The translations under genes were made by a program, and so were the position numbers. Under the pieces are notes generated by a model. That model was not told the DNA's origin and searched no databases. It saw only the letters and a list, made by a program, of their open reading frames with translations. DNA of 41,101 bases. Source: an uncultured Eubacteriales bacterium. GTDB lineage: Bacteria > Bacillota > Clostridia > Peptostreptococcales > Anaerovoracaceae. This document shows positions 7,854 to 16,000 of the stretch, piece by piece. The DNA lies in NCBI GenBank assembly GCA_902774265.1, contig CACYHR010000060.1:1-41101 (forward strand), read 5' to 3'. Every line of letters starts with the position of its first letter. Position 1 is the first letter of the stretch.

Positions 7854-9428
7854 ATGCATAACATACAGGTAAAAGCTCTTTTAAAGCGATCATTTGCTAT
7901 TCTCGGCATCTGCATAATGCTGGCAGCTTTGCTGGGAGGCTGTGCTTCGAAAAAAGTTGATGACCCGCTTGCAGATGTCAAAACCTACAAAGATCTCAAC
8001 GATCCGAAATACCGCGTGGGTGTTTGCAACGGAACAACTGAGGGCGCTATTTGCGAAGAGGTTATTCCTAAGGCGCAGCGGCTTTATTACAATTCATATG
8101 TCGATCTTCTGACCGCCGTTGAATCACACAAAGTCGACGCTATCGTCGGTGATGATATGACCTGGATCTATTACAACGTTCAGACCGGCGGCAAGATCCG
8201 TATACTTGACGGTTTTCTCAAGCCGTATGAATTCGGATATATTTTCTCAAAAAAAGCCAGAGGCAAGGAGCTTCGCGATCAGCTGAACGAATTTCTCGGG
8301 AAGCTCGAAGCTGAAGGGACTCTTGAAGAGATCACACATATCTGGATGGATGAATCCGGCGCAAGAACGCTTTCTGTGGACTATAAGTCTCTTCCGGCCA
8401 AAAACGGAGTCGTTAAAGTAGCTACAACTTCCACCGGGCCGCCGTTCACTTATATAGAGAACGGAATAATTACAGGTCTCGATATTGATGTTATCTCCCG
8501 ATTCTGCCAGGAATACGGATACGGACTTGAGGTTACAGACATGCAGTTTGACGGCCTTATACCTGCTGTCAGCACCGGCAAATACGATATCGGAGCCAGC
8601 GCTATAACCATAACAGATGAGCGTAAGGAAAGTGTTGATTTCTCTGAGCCGTATTACTTCGGAGGAACGACAGCCGCTGTCTATAACGTAAACTACGGTT
8701 CAGATAAGAGTTTCCCGGAGAAAATCAAAGACAGTTTCAGAAAGACATTTATTAAGGAACACCGCTACAGGCTGTTTATTTCAGGTATTATTGTCACACT
8801 GCTGATCACACTGCTGTCGGCACTGTTCGGCACACTCCTGGGTTTTGCGGTATATATGCTTTGCAGAAACGGGAATCGTGCGGCAAATGCTGTAACGAAG
8901 ATCTGCGTCAGAATTATACAAATGCTGCCTGTTATCGTAATGCTCATGATCTTCTATTACATAGTTTTCGCAAATGCACCGGTAAGCGGAGCTTTCGTAT
9001 CTACCATAGTTTTTTCGCTTACCTTCGGAGCATCGGTATTCGGCATGCTTACATCAAGCATAAATACGATCGACAGAGGGCAGACGGAAGCTGCCTATGC
9101 GCTTGGATTCAGCAACCTGCGCACATTCTTCAAGATCGTACTGCCGCAGGCAATGAAGTTTTTCCTGCCGTCATATAAATCCGAGCTTGTAGCACTGATC
9201 AAAGCAACTGCAGTCGTCGGATATATTGCAGTACAGGATCTGACCAGGGTGGGCGATATTGTTCGAAGCCGCACATATGAGGCATTCTTCCCTATCATTT
9301 CTGTAGCTGTTATCTATTTCATAATGGCATGGATACTGATACTGATCGTTGACAGGATAGAAATAAAGATAGATCCGAAGCGCAGGAAAAGAGATGATAT
9401 TCTCAAAGGAGTAAAAACAAATGATTGA
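7854..9428 (+). CDS. Amino-acid ABC transporter: substrate-binding domain fused to permease
   Basis: The 524-residue lipoprotein has a signal peptide with lipobox LLGGC (Cys30). Residues about 40-175 match the second lobe and C-terminus of SBP_bac_3 proteins (VGVCNGTTEGA, VDAIVGDD, YEFGYIFSKK, LEAEGTLEEI). Residues about 185-285 match the first lobe (PPFTYIENG, GLDIDVI, FDGLIPAVSTGKYDIGAS, VDFSEPYY). About five membrane helices then make a HisM/GlnP-type permease with the EAA motif EAAYALGFSNLRTFFKIVLP. The lobes are therefore in reversed order, or are two half-domains. GGAGG lies 4 bases before the ATG. The ATPase gene follows with an 8-base overlap. Polar amino acid uptake is likely; the substrate is not determinable here. 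Confidence 0.92.
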   Translation: MHNIQVKALLKRSFAILGICIMLAALLGGCASKKVDDPLADVKTYKDLNDPKYRVGVCNGTTEGAICEEVIPKAQRLYYNSYVDLLTAVESHKVDAIVGDDMTWIYYNVQTGGKIRILDGFLKPYEFGYIFSKKARGKELRDQLNEFLGKLEAEGTLEEITHIWMDESGARTLSVDYKSLPAKNGVVKVATTSTGPPFTYIENGIITGLDIDVISRFCQEYGYGLEVTDMQFDGLIPAVSTGKYDIGASAITITDERKESVDFSEPYYFGGTTAAVYNVNYGSDKSFPEKIKDSFRKTFIKEHRYRLFISGIIVTLLITLLSALFGTLLGFAVYMLCRNGNRAANAVTKICVRIIQMLPVIVMLMIFYYIVFANAPVSGAFVSTIVFSLTFGASVFGMLTSSINTIDRGQTEAAYALGFSNLRTFFKIVLPQAMKFFLPSYKSELVALIKATAVVGYIAVQDLTRVGDIVRSRTYEAFFPIISVAVIYFIMAWILILIVDRIEIKIDPKRRKRDDILKGVKTND

Positions 9429-10506
9429 ACTCGTACATCTCAGGAAATCATATGATATGGGGACTCCTCTTAAGGATGTCAATGTGGTTATAAACGACGG
9501 AGATGTGATCTCCGTAATCGGACCGTCAGGCACGGGCAAGTCCACACTTTTACGCTGCCTCAATCTTATTGAGCGTCCCACATCCGGGCAGATCATATTT
9601 GACGGTGAGGATATCACTGCGCCGGGTTATGACATCAGCAAAGCCCGCAGAAAAATGGGCATGGTCTTCCAGTCCTTTAATCTATTCGGTCATCTGACGG
9701 TGATAGAGAATATCATGCTCGCTCCGATGGAACTGCTCGGTACCTCAAAGCAGGACGCATACGACGAAGGCATGAGGCTGCTCCACAAGGTCGGTCTCTC
9801 AGACTTCGCTCTCCGATACCCGGATGAGCTCTCCGGCGGGCAGAAACAGCGTGTAGCCATTGCCAGAACTCTGGCCATGGATCCCGAGGTAATACTCTTT
9901 GACGAGCCGACCAGCGCTCTTGATCCGACCATGGTCGGAGAAGTCGAAGCAGTAATCAAAGACCTCGCCGGCAGCGGTAAAACTCTCATAATCGTTACAC
10001 ATGAAATGCGCTTTGCGCGTTCGATCTGCAACCGTGTATTCTACATGGATCAGGGCGGTATTTACGATGATGATATTCCGGAAGTAATTTTTGATGCTCC
10101 TGAAAAGGAACTCACCCGCAGATTCATCCATCAGCTCAAGATACTCGAAATGTTCATCGAGAGCAAGACCTATGACTATCTCGGAGAAGGGGCGGAAATC
10201 GACCGCTACTGCAGCAAAAACCAGATACCGCCTAAGACTGCAAACCGCATCAGGCTTGCCATCGAAGAGCTGGTTCATCAGATCCTGCTACCGGAATTAA
10301 GTGAGCCGAAGATCCATGTACTCGTAGAATATAATGAGAAAAATGATAAGACCGTCGTAAAGATTCGTTACAACGGTCCTGAATTCGATCCTAAAACAAG
10401 CGGCAATGAACTGTCTCTTTCGCTGCTCAGATCTGCCGTATCATCCTTTGATCACTCCGTGATCGCGGAAGGTGAATACACCAATCAGATAGTATTCGAG
10501 CAGTAA
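9421..10506 (+). CDS. Amino-acid ABC transporter ATPase with C-terminal RsbW-like GHKL domain
   Basis: The protein has 361 residues. Residues 1-240 are a GlnQ/HisP-type ATPase: Walker A GPSGTGKST, signature LSGGQKQR, Walker B VILFDEPTSALDP and switch His in VTHEM. Residues about 245-361 look like the GHKL ATPase fold of anti-sigma factors (RsbW/SpoIIAB): an N-box-like RLAIEELVHQ, a G1-like IRYNGPEFDP and a C-terminal SLSLLRSAVSSF segment. GlnQ homologues normally stop near 245 residues, so the tail is an addition. It could be a nucleotide-sensing or protein-interaction module; whether it binds ATP is uncertain because the canonical DNG is changed to YNG. It is coupled to the permease by an ATGATTGA overlap with an AAAGGAG site inside the permease gene. 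Confidence 0.93.
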   Translation: MIELVHLRKSYDMGTPLKDVNVVINDGDVISVIGPSGTGKSTLLRCLNLIERPTSGQIIFDGEDITAPGYDISKARRKMGMVFQSFNLFGHLTVIENIMLAPMELLGTSKQDAYDEGMRLLHKVGLSDFALRYPDELSGGQKQRVAIARTLAMDPEVILFDEPTSALDPTMVGEVEAVIKDLAGSGKTLIIVTHEMRFARSICNRVFYMDQGGIYDDDIPEVIFDAPEKELTRRFIHQLKILEMFIESKTYDYLGEGAEIDRYCSKNQIPPKTANRIRLAIEELVHQILLPELSEPKIHVLVEYNEKNDKTVVKIRYNGPEFDPKTSGNELSLSLLRSAVSSFDHSVIAEGEYTNQIVFEQ

Positions 10507-10510
10507 ACCC

Positions 10511-10606
10511 ATAACATAAGCCGGATATCCCTCGTCTCTACGGGCGGGTCCCATTTCGACTGTCGGTGGCGTGTATCAGTCTACGACCGATACCTTCAGG
10601 CGCTGC
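10511..10606 (+). repeat. Structured repeat, copy B (diverged)
   Basis: This copy aligns end to end with copy A but has many substitutions. The second hairpin survives through paired changes: TGTCGGT opposite ACCGATA replaces CATCAGTGG opposite CCACTGATG. The first hairpin survives as CGT/ACG within CCC...GGG. It starts 5 bases after the ATPase stop codon. With copy A in the same orientation it brackets the ABC operon. Confidence 0.75.
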
Positions 10607-10627
10607 AATCATTTCTCATAGTAGCGA

Positions 10628-11305
10628 TCATTTCTCAGAGCTGTGATCATTGATCATATCATTGATTGCAGCTCTGAATTCATCTGTAATATTACCAAGC
10701 AGCGTATTCCATGCGGGTTCGCATGCCATTATCTGCGGGATCAGGCTTTCCATCGCAAGATCATATGCGGATTCGTTTCCTATCCTCCACATATTCTCGA
10801 TAAAACCGCAGAATCGTCTGAACTGAACCGGATTTGTCGCAGATTCGCTTATCATCCGGTCTGCTACATTTACAAAAAAGTCAGTTAAGTCACTTTTGCC
10901 TTCAGCCGTATACGCCTCAAAGTCTTTACCCGCCTCACTGTAGACAGAATTAAGTGAAATCAGGAATCCCTGTATACTTTTGACACCGAAGCCCTCCCTC
11001 ACAGGACGCTCCGGCCTGATCCCGTCGAACTCAAAAGTTTCTATCCACGGATGTCTTTCATATCTTATACAGACCGGTTCGTCAATCTGCACTCCATCCT
11101 TTGGAAGATATACCTTTCCCAGAACAGAATCACATTCAGAGTATTCGTCTTGTGATGGTTTCTCGTCTTCGCCGGTAAAACTTACCGACATCTCCATTCG
11201 CGGAGGATCACATCACGTAGTATGCTCTATCACACTCAGAACGATATCTCTGAAGTCAAGTCTCTGCATATATTTAATTGCTTCGTCATTAAGTATTACA
11301 TGCAT
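10628..11305 (-). CDS. Candidate selenoprotein of the CC/Se-motif type with a C-terminal extension
   Basis: A conventional reading gives a 189-residue protein from ATG 11197, with no ribosome binding site. In the same frame upstream lie 30 good codons from ATG 11305 (MHVILNDEAIKYM...EHTT), then UGA at 11215-11213, then CDPPRMEMSVSF. This matches the layout I recall for the small CC/Se motif (seleno)protein family: an N-terminal DEAxxY helix, a CC/UC pair before PP, then VYLPKxG and a hydrophobic end. UGA would be selenocysteine 31 next to Cys32. Full length is 225 residues. From about residue 100 a different domain follows (GVKSIQGF, then DFFVNVADRM...FCGFIENMW), loosely like small immunity-type DUFs. 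Function is unknown; a redox role of the U-C pair is inference. It converges with the ABC operon. Confidence 0.65.
11187..11215 (-). promoter_or_regulatory. Candidate bacterial SECIS element
   Basis: Directly after the in-frame UGA the RNA can form CTCC/GGAG extended by an AU-rich pair past a one-base bulge, with a six-base loop GCGAAU. Eleven bases separate UGA from the loop G. This resembles the small hairpin with an exposed loop G that SelB needs, at the short end of usual spacing. Confidence 0.45.
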
Positions 11306-11482
11306 AATAATAATGTCATGGTCAAAAGGTCGCCGCAATTCTGTTAATTGTGCCGGTCAGCAAATTGACCCGATTATCGATTAGTTGATTGAGTTTTCAG
11401 TTGGCCCGCTTGCATGAATTTGTTGAATTTCACAACCAATTCATGTACGGCGATCTTTTGACCCCGGCAACATAATAATAAT
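11303..11482 (+). repeat. Palindromic insertion flanked by 12-bp direct repeats
   Basis: A 144-bp segment (11320-11463) is bounded by 16-bp inverted repeats, GGTCAAAAGGTCGCCG and CGGCGATCTTTTGACC, pairing throughout with one GU. Outside them CATAATAATAAT occurs at both 11303-11314 and 11471-11482, like a target duplication. It separates the selenoprotein start from the MATE stop. No open frame is inside. It is probably a miniature transposable element; the family is unassigned. Confidence 0.6.
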
Positions 11483-13283
11483 TATACCGTCACTGTAAAT
11501 ACATTAATGCCCAGGGTAAGCTGATACTCGGTCGATTTGATGATCCCCATAAACAAGCGGATACTGATACTCTTAGGCGAATCGTCCTTAGGATTGAGGA
11601 AGGCCTCACGATCCCTGGGATTATATGCTTTGCAGTCATCCTTTATGCTCATAAGGACATCACCGCCTTTTTTATTAACGATGCGGACTTCTATGGTATG
11701 CTTCTTTTTGTCCGCACCGAAACGGTCTTTGATGATACCGAGGCACAGTTCCTCAAGCGCGAGAGCAGCGCAGTAAGCTTTCCTCTCATCAAGGCCCCTC
11801 CCCTGACAGAAATCCTGGACTTTCTTAGCAATGCTGGTTGTGTCCTCCAGACTGTGAATGCTGGCATCGAATCGTTCATCGTCTGCGGCGCCGAAATCTG
11901 CCGGTATGGTCACCCATTCGCTCAGCGACCTAGGTATGCGCTTCCAGTAGATAATTGCATAGATCGGTCCGCACAGCGCTACTATGGCATATCCGACTAT
12001 AATTGTGATCATGGAACCCAGAACTCCCATTCTCGGTATCAGTATCAGTCCTATAGGGAGCATAGCAGCGATACCTTCCATGACAGACATCACATTTACG
12101 ATGACCGTCCTTCCAATCGACTGAAAATAATTGGAAAAGACGGCAGAAATCGTTACAAGGATTACAGTCAAAGCTCCAAAGCGCAGCGCCATTACCGTCA
12201 GCTTATATACTTCGGATGATTTATCGGAATAGAACAGACCTGCAACAGAACCCGAAAGCAGGAACGTAAGCGCAGCAGCAGCGAGCGCGATCAGCAGTCC
12301 TTTGGTAAAGACTGTTCTCATGATTGCAGTCATGGAACGGCCGTCTTCCTCTCCGTAGCATACGCTGGTCAGGATGCGGCCTGCCGCCGCGATGCCCTTG
12401 CCGACAGACTCGAATATCATAATCGCTATAGAATAAGTCGACATTGCCGCAACGGCTATCATGGTTGGATCATAAGCGGCCAGCAGATTGTTGAACAAAC
12501 CGCTCCGGATGGATGTCAGGAAAAACACCATAGCACTCGGGAACCCGATCTTGAGCATCCCCCGGACCTCATTCCATCTGATACTCTTAAAGGAATACCT
12601 GAGCGAAGCCTTCGATGTCAGGAAAAATGTGCCTGTTGTGATCATATTTATCCACTGGCTGAGAGATGTGGCGACTCCCAGTCCCGGAATGCCCATTCTG
12701 ATGACGGCAACGAAGAGTATATCCAGCACAACATTTGCGATCAGCATGGAACCGGTAGCAATAAAATTCCTCCTGTCCTGACCCTCAAGTGAAAGGAATG
12801 CCACGAACTGCGAACTGAGCACCATCGGAATCAGTCCGACACCTCTGCCCATTATATATCCGGACAGGTCGCTGAGAGCAGCCGGTGAAGCTCCGAATAT
12901 ACGCGCTATCGGCGAGGACAGGGTGAAGCTCACAATCGTCGCAAGGACGGTAAGCACTAATGCGAGTGTTAAGTTAAGCGAAAATACACCTTTTGTTCTC
13001 TCCAGATCGCCTGCGCCCATGTATCTGGCGCAAAGCACCTGCGAGCTCACCACCAGTACTGTTCCCGTCGCGACCCAGATCAGCTGGAAAGGTGAGTAAA
13101 GTCCGATCGTGAGTAAAGTCCGATCGTGCTCATGGCTCCGGCACCCAGAAAATTAGTGCCGACCAGACCGTCGACCATATTGTTGATTCCCGTTAGCAGC
13201 AGCAGAAATATCTGAGCCGGAAGCACTCGAAAAAAAAGGCCTGACAAAAAACGTCCGTCTGACTGTTGAATTGTATTGCTCAT
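11482..13283 (-). pseudogene. MATE-family exporter with RsbW-like domain, frameshifted by a 17-bp duplication
   Basis: Read from ATG 13283, the frame gives a normal MATE N-terminus (NNMVDGLVGTNFLG, AGAMSTIGLYS) and then runs into a stop at 13080. The rest of the gene, from about 13107, is open in the next frame to 11482. Cause: GTGAGTAAAGTCCGATC is present twice in tandem (13092-13108, 13109-13125). Removing one unit restores STIGLYSPFQLIWVATG and a continuous 594-residue protein with 12 membrane helices. Residues about 465-594 are an RsbW/SpoIIAB-like GHKL domain (ALEELCLGIIKD, MSIKDDCKAYNPRD). The gene could be a null allele, a reversible slippage switch or an assembly error. Substrate unknown; MATE proteins expel cationic compounds using ion gradients. 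Confidence 0.88.
13092..13128 (+). repeat. Perfect 17-bp tandem duplication inside the MATE gene
   Basis: The unit GTGAGTAAAGTCCGATC occurs twice, followed by three bases of a third copy. Because 17 is not a multiple of three it shifts the reading frame; deleting one unit repairs it exactly. Confidence 0.97.
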
Positions 13284-13333
13284 AATCTGTTCCCATTCTA
13301 CCCTCTGAAATATCTTACTACCCTTTTCTAAGG

Positions 13334-13584
13334 ATGAAGTCCTTTTTCATCCCGATATCATACCGCATTTTATCACAAACAGGCATGATATTTGTATACA
13401 CATTGATCAGACCCAGAACACCCTGGCACAACGGCAAGGTAGAGCGAAGCCACAGAAATGATCAGGAGCGATTCTACAATTTCCTGAGTTTCTATTCTTT
13501 CAAGGATCTGAAAGAGCAGATGTACCGATATATGCGAAGATCAAACAATATCCCGATGGCTGTGCTCGGCGTTCACTATACTTC
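13334..13584 (+). pseudogene. IS481-type transposase C-terminal remnant
   Basis: The plus strand encodes, from about 13406, IRPRTPWHNGKVERSHR, then ERFYNFLSFYSFKDLKEQM and RRSNNIPM. This is the end of the DDE integrase core typical of IS481 (IS3-like) transposases, including the glutamate in GKVERSHR. The N-terminal HTH region and the first two catalytic aspartates are missing, and the frame runs on into the murE antisense. It is a dead fragment between the MATE gene and murE. A small dyad, GGATGAA/TTCATCC, lies at 13334-13354. Confidence 0.8.
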
Positions 13585-13590
13585 AATTTC

Positions 13591-15108
13591 TTATTTCATG
13601 AATTCTATGACAACATCTGCATCTGAAGGAGTATCTATGTACTGGATGCCTCTCTTCTCCCTGGTCTCGCGGCCCTTGCCCGGCAGGAACAGGATCGTAT
13701 CATCATCCATCAGTGTGATAGCCTTCTTGATAGCCTCGACTCTGTCAGTGATGATCTCGAATTTGCCGCCTGCAGCTGCAACGAACTCACCAATCTCGCG
13801 GCAGATCTTGTTTACATCCTCTTCACCGTAATCCTCTTCAGTGATGATCGAGTATTCACAGTTGTGGCCGGCGATGGTACCGAGCTCTTCACGTCTTGCA
13901 AAAGCTTTGCCGCCCGGGCATCCGAATACTATGATCATTTTCTTGCCCGGGAACTCATCCTTGATCGTCTCGAAGAATTTCTCATAGCTCAGCTTGTTGT
14001 GCGCGTAGTCGACGATAGCGATCCTCTTGCCGTCCTCGCTGTAGAATACTTCCATGCGGCCCGGCGATATCGCTTTGGCAAGCCCTGATACCATGTATTC
14101 GAGAGGTACCTGCAGCAGAGCGGACATGGAGATAGCAGCAAGAGCGTTTTCCACGTTGATGGTACCGAACGTGCCGAGAGTGAACTCCTCGTCGAAATCA
14201 TCGTATCCTTCGATGCCCCTGCCGCGTACGCGCAAAGTGACTTTGCCCTCCTGAGACTTTACGTCATAGCCGTAGACATTGGCGCTGCCCTCCTTCTGGC
14301 TGAAGGTGATCACATACGGGCAGTCTTTGGAAGCTGCATGGATCCTGTCCTGCTCCTCGCAGTCGAGATTGACGGCTGCCTTGCGGCAGTGTGAGAACAG
14401 TCTGAGCTTGGATTCAAGGTAATCGTTGAAATCAGGATGCTCGATCGCACTGATATGATCCGAGCCTATGTTGAGGAATGCTCCTGCGGCAAAAGTGATG
14501 CCGTCAACTCTGTCATACTTGAGAGCCTGGCTTGAGACTTCCATGGTCAGATAGGTGATTCCTGTGCTGAGAGCATTATCCATGTGCTGATACATCTCCA
14601 TTATCTCAGGTGTCGTAAGGTGTGATTCTTCTTCGATAACGCCGTCATAGTTATCTATACCGGAACAGATAGCGGTTCTCTTACCGCCGGTTGCAGCCAT
14701 ATAGTCATCAAGGATGTAACGCATGAAGTAAGCTGTTGTGGACTTGCCCTTGGTTCCGGTAACGCCGACGAGCTTCAGCTCATCTGACAGCTTTCCGTAA
14801 AAGGTCTCTGCAATAACAGGCATTGCCACTCTGATGTCGCTTACGAGTATCTCAGGACAGTTGTCTGTACCGAGCCCGTATTCTGATTCTGTCACGTAAC
14901 AGGATGCGCCCTTGTCGATCGCGTCCTGCAGGTACTGCGCCCTGAAATGCGCTCCCTTGCAGACGAACAGGCTTCCCTCTCCCGCTTCCTTCGAATTATA
15001 TGTGACCGAGCTGACAACATTGCCGTCATTTCCCACCGCGGATCTGAGTATCCCCGCATTATCAAGAGTTGCGATAAAATCTGCTACCTTTACGATTCTC
15101 TTCTCCAT
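13591..15108 (-). CDS. murE: UDP-MurNAc-tripeptide synthetase, L-lysine-type MurE
   Basis: The 505-residue cytoplasmic Mur ligase adds the third residue of the peptidoglycan stem peptide, using ATP. The three Mur domains are present: N-terminal uridine-binding part (TYNSKEAGEGSLFVCKG), central ATPase with VTGTKGKST (116-124), HLTTPE and a catalytic segment DHISAIEHPDFNDYLESK, and the C-terminal domain (SPGRMEVF, DYAHNKLSYEKF, GGKAFARREELG). The IEHPxFxDY segment and SHLTTPE resemble lysine-adding MurE of Gram-positive cocci. The DNPR motif of the diaminopimelate enzymes is absent (EEDYGEED in that place). Lysine or ornithine may be the substrate; the ornithine genes nearby make ornithine worth considering. 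It starts 22 bases after larC with an AGGAGAG site. Confidence 0.85.
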   Translation of the reverse strand: MEKRIVKVADFIATLDNAGILRSAVGNDGNVVSSVTYNSKEAGEGSLFVCKGAHFRAQYLQDAIDKGASCYVTESEYGLGTDNCPEILVSDIRVAMPVIAETFYGKLSDELKLVGVTGTKGKSTTAYFMRYILDDYMAATGGKRTAICSGIDNYDGVIEEESHLTTPEIMEMYQHMDNALSTGITYLTMEVSSQALKYDRVDGITFAAGAFLNIGSDHISAIEHPDFNDYLESKLRLFSHCRKAAVNLDCEEQDRIHAASKDCPYVITFSQKEGSANVYGYDVKSQEGKVTLRVRGRGIEGYDDFDEEFTLGTFGTINVENALAAISMSALLQVPLEYMVSGLAKAISPGRMEVFYSEDGKRIAIVDYAHNKLSYEKFFETIKDEFPGKKMIIVFGCPGGKAFARREELGTIAGHNCEYSIITEEDYGEEDVNKICREIGEFVAAAGGKFEIITDRVEAIKKAITLMDDDTILFLPGKGRETREKRGIQYIDTPSDADVVIEFMK

Positions 15109-15130
15109 ATGTCTCTCCTTATAACCTGAG

Positions 15131-16000
15131 CTATATCGTCTGTCCTATCATGATCCTGACGCAGTTGGCTGTGTCAAAATCCTTCTTCCCCATTCCGTAT
15201 CCTATTGCTTCAGTGGTCATCATAGGCATGCTGCCATACCCTGTGGCAAAATGCCTGAGCAGCGCGGCTCCCGTCGGTGTACACAGTTCGCTCCTTATCC
15301 CGTTTGAATATGCCGGAATCCCAATCAGGATGTTCGCAGTTGCCGGTGCAGGTACAGGCAAAATCCCGTGTGCGCATCTGACGGTTCCGCTTCCGGTGTT
15401 GACCGGAGATGCGACGACCTGCTCTGGTGCTATCCGGTTCATCAGCATGCACACCGCTGTAACATCAGCCAGTGCATCCATCGTTCCGACCTCGTGGAAA
15501 TGCACTTCTTCTACAGGCATTCCGTGCACTTTGCTCTCTGCTTCAGCAATGATCCCGTATACTGCAAGTATATCTGCTTTCACCTTGTCCGGAATGTCCA
15601 GATGATCATTCACGATGTGTGCTATATCTGCCGTTCCGTGATGCGAATGCGTGTGGCAGGTCCCGTCGGCATGGACATGCTCGTGCTCGTGGTCCTGAGC
15701 ATGATGGTGTCCGTGATGGTGCTCGTGTTCATGGTCATGATGGTGATAATCATGGTCGTGGTGATGATGCTCATGCATATGCTCATCTTCCTCTTCACCG
15801 TTCACCTTGATGGTGACATGCGTACCTGTGATCCCGCATTTTACTGACGGAGCAATGCTCATCTCCACGCCCGGTATTCCGAGCGCATTGAATTCCGAAA
15901 CGAAAGCAGCCCGTTCATCCTCAGGAAGCAGTTCTATGAGAGCCGCGATGAGCATATCACCCGCTGCTCCATTGCCGCAGTCGATGTATGCTGTCTTCAT
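15131..16000 (-). CDS. larC: Nickel-pincer cofactor metallation protein LarC, LarC1 part only
   Basis: LarC inserts nickel into the pyridinium-dithiocarboxylate mononucleotide made by LarB and LarE, giving the nickel-pincer nucleotide. The 289 residues contain the N-terminal YIDCGNGAAGDMLIAAL, a very His-rich loop (about 75-125, repeats of HHHDH and HEH) that should bind nickel, EVHFHEVG, and the closing PTGAALLRHF and GYGMGKKDF. It stops where LarC1 normally joins LarC2; full LarC is about 400-420 residues. The murE start follows 22 bases on, leaving no room for LarC2 in any frame. The start overlaps the larB stop as ATGA. Confidence 0.88.
   Translation of the reverse strand: MKTAYIDCGNGAAGDMLIAALIELLPEDERAAFVSEFNALGIPGVEMSIAPSVKCGITGTHVTIKVNGEEEDEHMHEHHHHDHDYHHHDHEHEHHHGHHHAQDHEHEHVHADGTCHTHSHHGTADIAHIVNDHLDIPDKVKADILAVYGIIAEAESKVHGMPVEEVHFHEVGTMDALADVTAVCMLMNRIAPEQVVASPVNTGSGTVRCAHGILPVPAPATANILIGIPAYSNGIRSELCTPTGAALLRHFATGYGSMPMMTTEAIGYGMGKKDFDTANCVRIMIGQTI

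Noticed and set aside
7567-7893. 108-codon minus-strand open frame upstream of the ABC operon
   Set aside because: It is translation of repeat A; the same peptide pattern appears at copy D, which shows the repeat, not selection on protein, produces it.
10636-10678. 9-bp inverted repeat TCAGAGCTG/CAGCTCTGA near the end of the selenoprotein gene
   Set aside because: It lies inside the coding region, has a 25-base loop and no T-run, so I do not call it a terminator.
15100-15131. Programmed frameshift into LarC2 as in lactobacilli
   Set aside because: No LarC2-like sequence occurs in any frame; murE begins immediately.
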